Positions 12,805-21,759 of a stretch of 39,502 bases of DNA are shown here, piece after piece; the first letter of the stretch is position 1; each line of letters starts with the position of its first letter. Under the pieces are notes generated by a model. The model was not told the origin of the DNA and searched no databases. It saw only the letters and a program-made list of their open reading frames with translations. The translations under genes were made by a program, and so were the position numbers. The stretch is from an uncultured Hyphomonadaceae bacterium (lineage in GTDB: Bacteria; Pseudomonadota; Alphaproteobacteria; Caulobacterales; Hyphomonadaceae), in contig CAJXMY010000003.1 in the NCBI GenBank assembly GCA_913056435.1, forward strand, positions 1 through 39,502, written 5' to 3'.

Positions 12805-13589
12805 CCAAACACCGCGACAGTCTGACGGCCGACCAGAATAGGGGTGCCGGACCGACTCCATAGACGCATGTCCTGGCTGGAATAACCATTCATAGCGGTC
12901 TCAGCCGTAGACTGCGAGAACCACCACCCCTCTTCCGTATCAATATGATCGGTGAGAAATTCTGCCATCCATGTCATCGAACTTATCGGCGCCGGAGCGG
13001 ACATCATCGGCATGGCGGCCGGCGGTGGACAGTCCGCGATCGCCAGAATGGCCGTGGCATCCATGGGTGTTTCGGGATCAATACTGCGGAGCCATATGCC
13101 CATACAGCGCTCAGAGCTGGCGGATATCGGTGGGGCACCATAGGCCTGTCGCACATTGAAATGACGAGAGAAATTCGGCCGGCGGTCAGATGCGAAGAAA
13201 GACCGCATCTCGTCTGGACCACCAACTTCTGGCATCGGCATATGGGCGAACTTCAATGCGCTTTGACGCGCTGCGCCAAAGGTGAACAGACATTCGGCCA
13301 TGATGGCATCAGCCACAGATAGCGTGCTACGGACAAAAGCCGTATTCTTGCCCCGCCGTAGCAGTCTGGTCTCGACCCGGATGGCACCTCCCACAGGTCC
13401 CACAAATGCCACCTGAGCAGATCTGACCGGAAGGTCGGGCACATCCCGACGCGCCGCCTCGAGACACAGAGCCGCGGTCAAACCTCCATAGGTCGTTCGC
13501 CCCTGCATCCAGTCCTCAGGGATTGTCAGCGCCAAAGCCCCATCGCTGACCGGGCGCAGCAGGGCCAGAAGCTCTGTGTAACTTGTCAT
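12801..13589 (-). CDS. Thioesterase family protein (double hot-dog fold)
   Basis: A 262-residue protein of the acyl-CoA thioesterase-like superfamily (TesB/4HBT_3 type), expected to hydrolyse acyl-CoA thioesters. The recognisable parts are QGRTTYGGLTAALCLEAARR in the first hot-dog, VAFVGPVGGAIRVETRLLRRGKNTAFVRSTL in its sheet, and MTWMAEFLTDHIDTEEGWWFSQSTAETAMNGYSSQDMRLWSRSGTPILVGRQTVAVFG, the typical C-terminal hot-dog ending. The track begins at GTG 13619; ATG 13589, after GGAAAA, gives a more usual start. It lies 62 bases downstream of the ferredoxin gene on the same strand and may be read with it. The substrate is not known. Confidence 0.82.
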   Translation of the reverse strand: MTSYTELLALLRPVSDGALALTIPEDWMQGRTTYGGLTAALCLEAARRDVPDLPVRSAQVAFVGPVGGAIRVETRLLRRGKNTAFVRSTLSVADAIMAECLFTFGAARQSALKFAHMPMPEVGGPDEMRSFFASDRRPNFSRHFNVRQAYGAPPISASSERCMGIWLRSIDPETPMDATAILAIADCPPPAAMPMMSAPAPISSMTWMAEFLTDHIDTEEGWWFSQSTAETAMNGYSSQDMRLWSRSGTPILVGRQTVAVFG

Positions 13590-13651
13590 AAACGTTTTCC
13601 GTTGGTGCCCCGCCAACACCTGGCGGAGCGGGGTCTCAAGCTGGTCCCTGG

Positions 13652-13972
13652 CTAGTGCTGACTTTCCGGTGTCGTCACCCGAAGGCCGTCCAGCGCGTCA
13701 GAAACAGTGATCTGGCAAGACAGGCGGGAATTGTCCTGAACATTCTCGGCGAAGTCGAGCATCGACTGCTCCATGTCCTCCGGCTGCCCCACCTTGGCCA
13801 TGAAGGCATCATCGACATAAACATGGCAGGTTGCGCACGCGCAGGCTCCGCCACAGTCGGCATCAATACCGGGAACAGCATTCTTGATCGCCGTTTCCAT
13901 GACCGTTTCGCCATTGGTCGCATCCAGCGTGCGCTCCTCGCCTGTATGATCGACAAAAGTAATTTTCGGCAT
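13652..13972 (-). CDS. [2Fe-2S] ferredoxin, adrenodoxin/putidaredoxin type
   Basis: A 106-residue soluble ferredoxin carrying electrons one at a time, usually from an FAD reductase to a cytochrome P450, a Rieske oxygenase or an Fe-S assembly enzyme. The cluster ligands are Cys40, Cys46, Cys49 and Cys86, in the C-x5-C-x2-C plus distant Cys arrangement of vertebrate-type ferredoxins; Cys44 is extra. [24 protein letters not shown] and DNSRLSCQI are family hallmarks. Two ATGs lie close together (13978 and 13972); AAGGAG is three bases from the first and nine from the second, so 13972 is preferred. The site overlaps the TAA stop of the upstream reductase gene, which indicates an operon. Confidence 0.93.
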   Translation of the reverse strand: MPKITFVDHTGEERTLDATNGETVMETAIKNAVPGIDADCGGACACATCHVYVDDAFMAKVGQPEDMEQSMLDFAENVQDNSRLSCQITVSDALDGLRVTTPESQH

Positions 13973-13985
13973 GTCCATAATCTCC

Positions 13986-15224
13986 TTATGCGGCGGCCGC
14001 CGCGATCTCTTTCATAGATTGGGTTGTATCTCGCAATGTGTCTGGGGCAAGGCTGGCCCCGGAGACAATGAGCTTTTTAGACGCAAGGAACTCAGGAGCA
14101 CTGTTTACGGCATCTACCGCAAGCAAGCGGCCAGCCTTCAGATAAAAGACCGCGAACTTCCGTTCCCCCGGATCCCCTCTGACGACCAAGGTATCATACC
14201 CCTCGCTGAGACCCGCAATCTGCAATTTGAGATCGTACTGATCGGACCAGAACCAGGGACAGTCTTCAACGGGGCGGGGCTTTCCCATAATGGCTGCTGC
14301 CGCAAGTTTGCCTTGCTCAATGGCATTATGAACCGACTCAAGCCGGCCCCGACGACCATAATGAACGAGCGGACGGCAGGCACAATCGCCGACAGCAAAA
14401 ATCCGTTCGTCCTGTGTTCGCGTATCCCGGTCAACCAGAACACCGTTCGAGCAGCCGAGGCCAGAAGCTTCAGCAAGCTCCACATTGGGAACAATACCAA
14501 TACCAGCCAGCACCACATCCGCAGGGATCTCCGTGCCATCGTCGAGCACAACGCTCTGAACCGATGATCCCCCAGTCAGACCTGTTACACGGACAGACGT
14601 GCGAATATCCACACCCTGCCGCAAGTGTTCTGCCTCATAGAAAGCGCTCATGACAGGGCTGGTCACCCTCGCCAGCACCCGATCCGCCATTTCAAGCACT
14701 GTGACCTTCAGTCCGAGCTGACGGGCCACTGCCGCCGCCTCGAGGCCAATATAGCCAGCGCCGATGATCACAAGCCGACACCCGGCGCGCATATGTGGCC
14801 GAACGCCCTCAACATCCCCCAGCGTCCTCAGATCAAAGACATTTGCGAGACCGGCCCCGGCCAGCGGAAGCGTCCGGGGACGCGACCCCGTCGCCAAGAT
14901 TAAGGCATCATAGGACAGCGTCTCTTCGTTTTCCAGAAGGACCCTACATGCTGACCGATCAAGGGCGTTGACCCTGGTCTCAAGCTTCAAATCGACAGAC
15001 TGCGCCCGATACCAGTCCATGGGCTTGAAATAGAGACGCTCCTTCGCGAGCTCCCCTTTCATGTAGGCCTTCGACAATGGCGGCCGCTGATAGGGAAGCT
15101 CTGGTTCTTCGCCGATGAGGGCCAGGTCCCCTGCAAAACCGTATTGTCGCAAAGAAGCACAGGCCTGTGCAGCCGCCTGCCCCGCTCCGACGATGACAAT
15201 CCGTTCCGACGCCGACAAATCCAC
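13986..15224 (-). CDS. FAD-dependent ferredoxin reductase
   Basis: An NAD(P)H-dependent flavoprotein of the putidaredoxin/terpredoxin reductase type, 412 residues. FAD Rossmann motif [20 protein letters not shown] opens the protein; [15 protein letters not shown] follows, as in this family. The NAD(P)H motif is [20 protein letters not shown], and FAVGDCA is the second FAD contact. The C-terminal [20 protein letters not shown] marks the reductase C-terminal (dimerisation-like) domain. The track starts at 15260, but AAGGAA lies six bases before GTG 15224, which gives the normal N-terminus. It is cotranscribed with the ferredoxin 13 bases away, so they are probably a reductase-ferredoxin pair. 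No terminal oxygenase is in the window. Confidence 0.93.
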   Translation of the reverse strand: MDLSASERIVIVGAGQAAAQACASLRQYGFAGDLALIGEEPELPYQRPPLSKAYMKGELAKERLYFKPMDWYRAQSVDLKLETRVNALDRSACRVLLENEETLSYDALILATGSRPRTLPLAGAGLANVFDLRTLGDVEGVRPHMRAGCRLVIIGAGYIGLEAAAVARQLGLKVTVLEMADRVLARVTSPVMSAFYEAEHLRQGVDIRTSVRVTGLTGGSSVQSVVLDDGTEIPADVVLAGIGIVPNVELAEASGLGCSNGVLVDRDTRTQDERIFAVGDCACRPLVHYGRRGRLESVHNAIEQGKLAAAAIMGKPRPVEDCPWFWSDQYDLKLQIAGLSEGYDTLVVRGDPGERKFAVFYLKAGRLLAVDAVNSAPEFLASKKLIVSGASLAPDTLRDTTQSMKEIAAAAA

Positions 15225-15252
15225 GATGTGTTCCTTCCGATTCCGGATTTCA

Positions 15253-15266
15253 TGACGCATGCGTCA
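15253..15266. promoter_or_regulatory. 14-bp perfect palindrome, candidate operator
   Basis: TGACGCATGCGTCA is identical to its own reverse complement. It lies in the 163-base divergent region, 28 bases before the ferredoxin reductase start and about 120 bases before the PLP enzyme start. The place suits a repressor or activator site for the reductase-ferredoxin operon. I recognise no named regulator. Confidence 0.45.
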
Positions 15267-15387
15267 CGTTTTTGCAAGCTCTGTCCCTGCTGGTCCTGTA
15301 CACGGGCGCTCCGATCCGGTTTCCCGGTCTTGCCCACCCCCCCAAAAATGCCCTATCGCAAACCTTTGCAGCTGTCGGAACCTTGTC

Positions 15388-16509
15388 ATGACAGGACACT
15401 CTGAAACAGATCGCCACGCACGCATGATGCAGGCCCTTCACGCCTTTGGGAGGAGCCAACGGAAAGGGGACCCCGCGACGCCACCGATTGTGTCATCGGT
15501 CAAATTCAACCTACCCGGTGATCCGGAGGCGCCTTTTGTTTACGGACGTTATGGAACGCCGACCCTTGAGGCCACAGAGGCCGCATTAGGCGCTCTCGAA
15601 GGAGCTCCCGTCATTGGCTTTCCGTCAGGCATGGCCGCCGTAACGGCCGCTCTTTTTTCTTCCGTCAAGTCGGGCGATCGCCTTCTGCTGCCATCGGACG
15701 GGTACTTTGCCGTGCGCGCTCTGATCGCCGAGTTCCTTGAGATACTGGGTGTTAAGGCGGATTACGTCCCGACACCGGCGCTAAGCACACACTCCCTTGG
15801 AGGCTACAGCCTGGTCTGGGTGGAAACCCCGTCAAATCCTGGACTCGACATTTGCGATCTGCAGAGACTGGCCTCTCGGACAAAACTCGCGGGTATTCCA
15901 CTTATTGCCGACAATACCACCGCAACGCCGTTTCTTCAGCCCGTCCTCGACCTCGGCGCCGACATCAGCATTTGCTCAGACACTAAAGCCGTGTCGGGAC
16001 ATGGCGATGCCTTATTCGGCCACGTCGCCAGCCGCAATGAGGGGTTCATGGCCCGGGTTCGCGCCTGGCGAAAAATGTCGGGCAGCACCCCAGGGCCTTG
16101 GGAATCTTTTCTGGTTCAACGCGGCCTGCAAACCCTGGATGTCCGGCTTCAACGAATGTGTACAAACGCTAAAGCGGTTGCAGAGCTGGCGTCCAACCAC
16201 GCCAAGATCCGGAACGTTCGATATCCCGGGCTCGAAACCGATCCCTGTAATGCCCTTGCGGCTCAGCAGATGAGTGATTTTGGATTTCTGGTCGGTTTGA
16301 CCTTCTCAGATGCGGCAACGGCGGAGCAATTTATCGAGCACACCGCATCCATATATCCCTCGACCAGCTTCGGCGCGGTCCATACCAGCGGCGAAAGACG
16401 CGCCCGATGGGGAGACGCCGTCCCCGAAGGATACGTCCGGCTCTCTGTTGGTTGCGAACCAACATCCCATCTGCTGCGCTCTTTGAAAGACTCTCTTGAT
16501 GCGCTTTGA
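15388..16509 (+). CDS. Cys/Met metabolism PLP-dependent enzyme (transsulfuration family)
   Basis: A fold-type I PLP enzyme related to cystathionine gamma-lyase, cystathionine beta-lyase and methionine gamma-lyase. YGRYGTPTLEATEAALGALEG carries the Tyr-x-Arg phosphate contacts, and FPSGMAAVTAA follows. IADNTTATPFLQ has the conserved Asp that pairs with the PLP nitrogen, and SDTKAVSGHGDALFGHV contains the Schiff-base lysine. The track runs from 15259, but its first 43 residues look unrelated; ATG 15388 with CGGAA seven bases upstream gives 373 residues, slightly short for the family. Sulfur-amino-acid cleavage or synthesis is likely; the exact reaction is not determinable. Its end overlaps tsaE, so it may head the long operon. 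Confidence 0.85.
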   Translation: MTGHSETDRHARMMQALHAFGRSQRKGDPATPPIVSSVKFNLPGDPEAPFVYGRYGTPTLEATEAALGALEGAPVIGFPSGMAAVTAALFSSVKSGDRLLLPSDGYFAVRALIAEFLEILGVKADYVPTPALSTHSLGGYSLVWVETPSNPGLDICDLQRLASRTKLAGIPLIADNTTATPFLQPVLDLGADISICSDTKAVSGHGDALFGHVASRNEGFMARVRAWRKMSGSTPGPWESFLVQRGLQTLDVRLQRMCTNAKAVAELASNHAKIRNVRYPGLETDPCNALAAQQMSDFGFLVGLTFSDAATAEQFIEHTASIYPSTSFGAVHTSGERRARWGDAVPEGYVRLSVGCEPTSHLLRSLKDSLDAL

Positions 16510-16945
16510 ACCTTTGCCGGAACTCGCCGCAACGGAGATATTGGCGCAACAGATCGCATCCCTGGTTAAACGAGGGGATGTGCTGGCACTCAGCGGTGGC
16601 CTCGGCGCAGGAAAGACCACCTTTGCGCGGGCCCTCATATCAAATCTTCTCGGCAAACCAACAGAAGTCCCCAGCCCAACTTATACGTTGGTTCAAACTT
16701 ATCAGGGCCCTGATTTTCCCATCTGGCATTTTGATCTCTATCGTCTGAAGGAGCCCTGTGAGGTTTTCGAGCTAGGTTGGGAAGACACGTATGATGGCCT
16801 GATGGTCGTAGAATGGCCGGACCGAGCCGGCAGCCATCTGCCACGTTACAGGTTGGATGTAGATATTCAGCACTCCACAGAAAGCCGGATCGCACGACTG
16901 GCCGGACGCGGCGAAGACTGGCAGAGAAGACTAGATGAATGGTGA
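16499..16945 (+). CDS. tsaE: tRNA threonylcarbamoyladenosine biosynthesis ATPase TsaE
   Basis: TsaE is the small P-loop ATPase that drives the TsaD-TsaB complex making t6A37 in ANN-decoding tRNAs. The 148 residues carry Walker A GGLGAGKTTFAR, then PSPTYTLVQTYQG, WHFDLYRLKEP, ELGWEDTYDG and VVEWPDRAG, all characteristic. TTG 16496 and ATG 16499 both lie before the stop of the preceding gene; the ATG is preferred. It overlaps the upstream gene by 11 bases and amgK by 11 bases, indicating translational coupling. Confidence 0.95.
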   Translation: MRFEPLPELAATEILAQQIASLVKRGDVLALSGGLGAGKTTFARALISNLLGKPTEVPSPTYTLVQTYQGPDFPIWHFDLYRLKEPCEVFELGWEDTYDGLMVVEWPDRAGSHLPRYRLDVDIQHSTESRIARLAGRGEDWQRRLDEW

Positions 16946-18026
16946 TAGCGAACGCGACGACCTTAGACAAAAATTCCTTTCCCAGACCGACTGGGCGGCT
17001 GCTCGGCTCGTCTGGCTCGCTCAGGATGCTTCGACCCGACGTTATGCACGGTTGACGGGCACCAACTCAAGAACAGCTATCTTGATGGATGCTCCATCTG
17101 TTGAGCCCCCTGCCTGCTCGCCGGAAATGAGCGATGCAGAACGCGTAATATCGGGGTGGAATGCTCAGACACGTCTGGCCGCAAGCAGGATAGATGCCTT
17201 TGTGCTGATCGCCGACTATCTCAGGCAGGAGGGGTTCAGGCCTCCGGAGATTTACGCATTCGATTGCCAAAAGGGCTTCGCGTTAATCGAAGACTTTGGA
17301 CCTGCACGCGAATTTGCGCGATTGATCGAAAAAGGCGACGCCGATGAAGTTGACCTTTACCGCCGTGCGGCCTGCCTGCTGGCGAAGCTCCACGCCAAGC
17401 CTGCCCCCAAACTTCTGGTCAAAGGGTCGGAAAAATGGCCAATTCTGACACTTGATGCGCTCGCGCTCAGGGTGAGTACGGACCTGTTTGTCGACTGGCT
17501 GCCCGCACTCGACCCCCGGATGACCATGAATGAATCGATCCGGGCACATTGGACCGAGGCCCGCGATAACCTTATCGATCTGACGGCACGCTTTCCGCGT
17601 CATTTCATTCTGCGTGATTTTCACGCGGAAAACCTCCTTCTGCTAGAAAATGGCGAGATCGGTTTACTCGATTTTCAGGATGCGCTTCTTGGCTGGGATG
17701 CGTGGGACATGGCCATGCTGACACAGGATGCGAGGCGATCTGTAAGCGGGGCGGCCGAGGACGCCGCTATTCGATCTTATCTCGATCAATCGGGGGAAGC
17801 TGAAGCTGACTTCAAAGAGCGGCTCGCCGTCATAGGAACCCTAAATGCCTTGCGTATAATCGGCGTGTTCGCGCGGCTCCAAGTCCGAGATGGAAAACCC
17901 CGATACGGTTCTTTTATGCCGCGCCAGCAATGGCTGTTGGCTCGTAATCTTAAACACCCCTCCGTAAAAACGATGAGAGATTTCGTAATGGCCGCAGCGC
18001 CTCTTGTTTTTGAGACCCACCCATGA
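16935..18026 (+). CDS. amgK: N-acetylmuramate/N-acetylglucosamine anomeric kinase (AmgK)
   Basis: An aminoglycoside-phosphotransferase-fold sugar kinase that phosphorylates the anomeric OH of MurNAc (and GlcNAc) in cell-wall recycling. The 363-residue protein has the kinase loop FILRDFHAENLLLL, where LRDFH replaces the usual HRDFH, and the metal-binding GLLDFQDALLG. STRRYARL near residue 35 belongs to the N-lobe. Its place directly before a MurU-type nucleotidyltransferase, with a 4-base ATGA overlap, supports the AmgK assignment over a generic phosphotransferase. In Pseudomonas putida and Caulobacter, AmgK-MurU give UDP-MurNAc without de novo synthesis and lower fosfomycin sensitivity. Confidence 0.88.
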   Translation: MNGDSERDDLRQKFLSQTDWAAARLVWLAQDASTRRYARLTGTNSRTAILMDAPSVEPPACSPEMSDAERVISGWNAQTRLAASRIDAFVLIADYLRQEGFRPPEIYAFDCQKGFALIEDFGPAREFARLIEKGDADEVDLYRRAACLLAKLHAKPAPKLLVKGSEKWPILTLDALALRVSTDLFVDWLPALDPRMTMNESIRAHWTEARDNLIDLTARFPRHFILRDFHAENLLLLENGEIGLLDFQDALLGWDAWDMAMLTQDARRSVSGAAEDAAIRSYLDQSGEAEADFKERLAVIGTLNALRIIGVFARLQVRDGKPRYGSFMPRQQWLLARNLKHPSVKTMRDFVMAAAPLVFETHP

Positions 18027-18745
18027 ACACAGTGCCCGACACAGCGATGGTTCTGGCCGCAGGCTTGGGCTCGAGAATGCGCCCCCTGACCGAAACAACA
18101 GCAAAGCCACTGCTGAAAGTCGGCGGACGCCGTATGATCTCCTACCTACTTTCCATGCTGGCGGAGGTGGGGGTCCGCAGAGCAGTGGTCAATGTTCATT
18201 GGTTTGCCGACGACCTCGAAACCTATCTGACGAAAGACCACGGGGTCGAGATTGTCATTGCAGATGAGCGGAGCCAATTGCTGGAAACCGGAGGTGCGTT
18301 GGCTGCGGCACGGTCCTTACTCGGCAAAGATCCTATTTTCGTCGTCAACACAGATGCGTTTTGGGCGCCAGCAGATCCGGCTCCTCTCGAGGCTCTGAGT
18401 AGAAAATTCAACGCCGCAGAGATGGATGAATGTCTTATGCTCGCGGATATTGGACGCTGCTTAGGCTACAAGGGGCAGGGCGACTTCCATCTTGAGAGAA
18501 ACGGTCTCATTTCGAGGCGGCGACCATCTGAACAGGCCCGTTGGGCATATGCAGGTATCAGGATCCTGAAACCCCAACTCTACGATGACAGCCCGGTTCA
18601 ACCTTTCTCGGCCAATCGTATCTGGGACCAGCTTTTACCGAGAAAACGGATGACCGGATTGCCACTTGATCGTTTCTGGCTGCATGTAGGTGACCCCCAG
18701 GCTTTAAAAGATGCTGACATGTGGGTGCGGTGCCACGGGACATGA
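18023..18745 (+). CDS. murU: N-acetylmuramate alpha-1-phosphate uridylyltransferase (MurU)
   Basis: A 240-residue nucleotidyltransferase that makes UDP-MurNAc from MurNAc-1-phosphate and UTP, the step after AmgK. The N-terminal MVLAAGLGSRMRPLTETTAKPLLKVGGR is the nucleotide-binding signature, and VNTDAFW holds the metal-binding Asp. LLETGGALAAARSLLG and FWLHVGDPQALKDAD are typical of the family. The gene overlaps amgK and addB by four bases each (ATGA). Function is inferred from family and neighbours; other sugar-1-phosphate nucleotidyltransferases share the motifs. Confidence 0.9.
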   Translation: MNTVPDTAMVLAAGLGSRMRPLTETTAKPLLKVGGRRMISYLLSMLAEVGVRRAVVNVHWFADDLETYLTKDHGVEIVIADERSQLLETGGALAAARSLLGKDPIFVVNTDAFWAPADPAPLEALSRKFNAAEMDECLMLADIGRCLGYKGQGDFHLERNGLISRRRPSEQARWAYAGIRILKPQLYDDSPVQPFSANRIWDQLLPRKRMTGLPLDRFWLHVGDPQALKDADMWVRCHGT

Positions 18746-21700
18746 GCAACCTGTTTGAAGCAAACGCTCCCAGAGTTCTTAATCTGCCGGCGGGGAGCCG
18801 TTTCCTGAGCCTGCTGGCCCAAGGTCTCATTGAGAGTCTGTTCTCATCCGATGCCCCCGAAGAACTGGCAAACGCCATCATTTATGTTCCAAATCGACGG
18901 TCTGCCCGCGCACTTGCCTATGCGCTCTTCAAGGCCAATGGCGAAAAAACGCTCCTACTGCCGGACATCCGGGCCCTTGGAGATTTGGAATCGTCTGAGT
19001 CTCCTCCTAGCGCAGAGCTCCGGCTTGCTCCCTTACCGCCTATTTTGCCCGCCGGACAGCGACTTGGAGGCCTCGCGCGCCTTGTACTGGCGTATTTCAG
19101 CAACCGTGGAACCGAAATACCCGCAGCAGCCGCTTTGTCCGCGGCGCGCGAGCTGGCGAGCTTGCTAGACCAAGCGGCGCTCTCCGGCGACGTCAGCTGG
19201 GACAAACTAGGACAAATCGTTGACGATCAAGACCTCGCTCATCATTGGGAAGACTCGGCGAAGTTCCTCGAAATCATTTCCGCGGCCTGGCCGAACCAGC
19301 TGGAACAGGCCATGGCCATGGATCCGTTCACCCGGCGCCTCGCCGCCGCTGAAGCTCTTGCCCGCCATTGGTGTCAGAGCCCACCGAAAGCGCCCGTCAT
19401 TATCGCTGGATCCACTGGCGCGACCCCCGCAAGTCGGGTTCTGATGCAAGCTGCGCTTCAAGCGCCGAGGGGACTGATCGTTCTCCCAGGCCTCGATCCT
19501 CATATCAGCCCGACACGAGAACGGGAAATACGACAGACCCCTAGTCATCCTCAATTCACGCTTCTGCGGGCTCTCGACACGCTGGGTCTGAAGGCCCGCG
19601 ACAGTGCGGTCTGGCCTGGCCTAAAAATGACCAAGCTTGGGGAAGCCCGCGGCAGGCTCATCCACGAGGCTCTGGCCCCCGCGGCGGAAACAGCAGGGTG
19701 GACTCGGCGTCTGCGCGCAATGGCTGAAACCAGCGACATCCGCACTTTTGTAAAACAAGCCGTTCAGGGTCTCGATATTATAGCTGCCGCTGATGAAGCA
19801 GAGGAGGCGCGTCTATCCGCCCTCCTGCTCCGACAGATTTATGAAACGCCTGATCAGACAGCTGCGCTCGTGACACCAGATGCGGGTCTCGCCCGTCGGG
19901 TTAGTGCCCTTCTGAGAAGCTATAATATCCATTGCCCCCCCTCCGCAGGATACCCATTGTCCCAGACCAAGGCTGGAAGCTTTGCTCTTCTGATCGGGGA
20001 ATGGCTTTGTGATCCGACACATCCTGAGAAGCTTCTGGCCGTTCTGCGGCATGAGCTGAGCCAGTTCGGTGAGGATGCCGTCAACCAGCTGGATCGGCAC
20101 CTGCTTCGGGGTCCACGTCTCTGGCGAACGCCTCAGGAGCTATTGGCGAGGGTGGCCCGGCTGAAAGAATTTGGAGACCGCAGACTACCATCGGAGGTCA
20201 CGACTCAGATCGAGGATCTTCTCTCCACATTGGAGCCGGTGCTCGATAATCTCGCCGCCCTCAATGGGCCATCTGAATTCCAAACCGCACAGGTCATCCT
20301 CGATGCAATAACCGCAACCGCCCTACAGGTCGGAAAGCTCCCTTCACCCTGGATAGGCGAAGATGGTGCCGCCTTGTCGAAACTCTTCTCCGAATTGCTG
20401 GATATGAGCGCGCCTTTAGGCCCAATACCTGTAGCCTCCTTCATCGAGCTCCTGACTCAGGAAATGGTACGGGTCACGGCCCACCATCGGGATGGCGAAG
20501 GGCGTGTTGCAATTTGGGGCCCCCTTGAGGCCAGATTGCAATCGGCTGACCATATTATACTCGCAGGGTTGAATGAAGGTATTTGGCCCGCTCAGCCGGC
20601 AGCAGATGCTTTTCTCCCCAGACGGTTCCGGACCGTAATCGGGTTATCGGACCCAGACGAACGCGTCGGCTTATCAGCGCACGACTTCGCACAGCTGGCC
20701 TGTGCGCCCCGGGTCAGCATACTTCATGCGGCCCGGCGCGATGACAAGCCAGCAGTCGCCTCCCGATGGGTCTGGAGGCTGCGCATGCTCATCAGGGGAG
20801 CGCTTGATAAAACCCAGGCGGACGCTCTGCTCGCACCTGACCCGAACACCGACCCCCGAATGTGGCTGTCCTTTCTGAAGCAAGCTCCACCCCCTGATCC
20901 AAATCTCAATATTCGGCCGACCCCACGCCCCCCTCTGGCCGCGCGCCCGAAAAAACTCTCTGTGACCCGGATCGAAACACTCATCCGGGACCCCTACGCC
21001 ATATATTGTGAGTCAATCCTGAAATTACGGCGCCTGGACAAGCCCTGCTTAGTGCCGGATGCGCGTCACAAAGGTACCGCAATCCATTCTGCCCTAGAGG
21101 CTTTTGAGGACGCGGGAGCCAACTGGCCAGCACCAACACTGCTCGACCGCATCGAAACAGAACTCGCCGGGCAAGGAGTCAGCATGGCTGAGATCTTGGC
21201 GCTTCGAGCGGTCCGCGAAAAGGTGGTCGGGGCCTTTCTCGACTGGCACGGCAAGGTCCAAAAGACCGTGGCAAAGCCCCCCCTTGTTGAAAGCAAAGGC
21301 GAACTTGAAATTTCCCTGAGCCAAGGGACCTTCAAATTGACGGGGACTGCCGACAGAATCGATTTTGAGTCCGATCAGACGCTGGCTATCTATGACTTCA
21401 AGTCGGGGGCTCCCCCGACCGAAAAGCAGGTCAAAAGCGGACTGGCACCCCAGATGCCTCTGCTCGGCCTCATCGCTCAGGAAGGAGCCTTCGAAGGATT
21501 AAAGAGCCCATTGGCGGTCTCCCGGCTCGCCTATATTCGTTTCGGATCTGCCTTTGAAGTGAAAGAATTAAAACAGCCGCCTAGCCCTCGAGACCTTATT
21601 CAGGAAACCAAGGCCGGTCTGATAAAGCTCCTGACAGGATTTGAAAACCCGGAACAGGCTTATCTGAATGCCCCTGTTCCAGAGCGCGTGAAATATGCGT

Positions 21701-21759
21701 CCGATTATGACCGTCTTTCGCGCAGGGACGAATGGTTGGGTCTTGATACTTATGACTGA
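18742..21759 (+). CDS. addB: Double-strand break repair protein AddB
   Basis: AddB, the nuclease/Chi-recognition partner of AddA in the helicase-nuclease that processes DNA ends for RecA. The 1005-residue protein (ATG 18742, sharing ATGA with murU) shows LPAGSRFLSLLAQGL and IYVPNRRSARALAYAL at the N-terminus, IWGPLEARLQSADHIILAGLNEGIWP in the helicase-like middle, and a C-terminal RecB-type nuclease: SVTRIETLIRDPYAIY, KGTAIHSALE, and IYDFKSGAPP with Asp885 and Lys887. There is no cysteine cluster near the C-terminus like the iron-sulfur ligands of Bacillus AddB, which fits the alphaproteobacterial AddB form. Its stop overlaps the addA start. Confidence 0.93.
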   Translation: MSNLFEANAPRVLNLPAGSRFLSLLAQGLIESLFSSDAPEELANAIIYVPNRRSARALAYALFKANGEKTLLLPDIRALGDLESSESPPSAELRLAPLPPILPAGQRLGGLARLVLAYFSNRGTEIPAAAALSAARELASLLDQAALSGDVSWDKLGQIVDDQDLAHHWEDSAKFLEIISAAWPNQLEQAMAMDPFTRRLAAAEALARHWCQSPPKAPVIIAGSTGATPASRVLMQAALQAPRGLIVLPGLDPHISPTREREIRQTPSHPQFTLLRALDTLGLKARDSAVWPGLKMTKLGEARGRLIHEALAPAAETAGWTRRLRAMAETSDIRTFVKQAVQGLDIIAAADEAEEARLSALLLRQIYETPDQTAALVTPDAGLARRVSALLRSYNIHCPPSAGYPLSQTKAGSFALLIGEWLCDPTHPEKLLAVLRHELSQFGEDAVNQLDRHLLRGPRLWRTPQELLARVARLKEFGDRRLPSEVTTQIEDLLSTLEPVLDNLAALNGPSEFQTAQVILDAITATALQVGKLPSPWIGEDGAALSKLFSELLDMSAPLGPIPVASFIELLTQEMVRVTAHHRDGEGRVAIWGPLEARLQSADHIILAGLNEGIWPAQPAADAFLPRRFRTVIGLSDPDERVGLSAHDFAQLACAPRVSILHAARRDDKPAVASRWVWRLRMLIRGALDKTQADALLAPDPNTDPRMWLSFLKQAPPPDPNLNIRPTPRPPLAARPKKLSVTRIETLIRDPYAIYCESILKLRRLDKPCLVPDARHKGTAIHSALEAFEDAGANWPAPTLLDRIETELAGQGVSMAEILALRAVREKVVGAFLDWHGKVQKTVAKPPLVESKGELEISLSQGTFKLTGTADRIDFESDQTLAIYDFKSGAPPTEKQVKSGLAPQMPLLGLIAQEGAFEGLKSPLAVSRLAYIRFGSAFEVKELKQPPSPRDLIQETKAGLIKLLTGFENPEQAYLNAPVPERVKYASDYDRLSRRDEWLGLDTYD

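Noticed and set aside
13592-13640. GC-rich hairpin before the thioesterase gene
   Set aside because: The arms are short, several pairings compete, and there is no T-run; not called.
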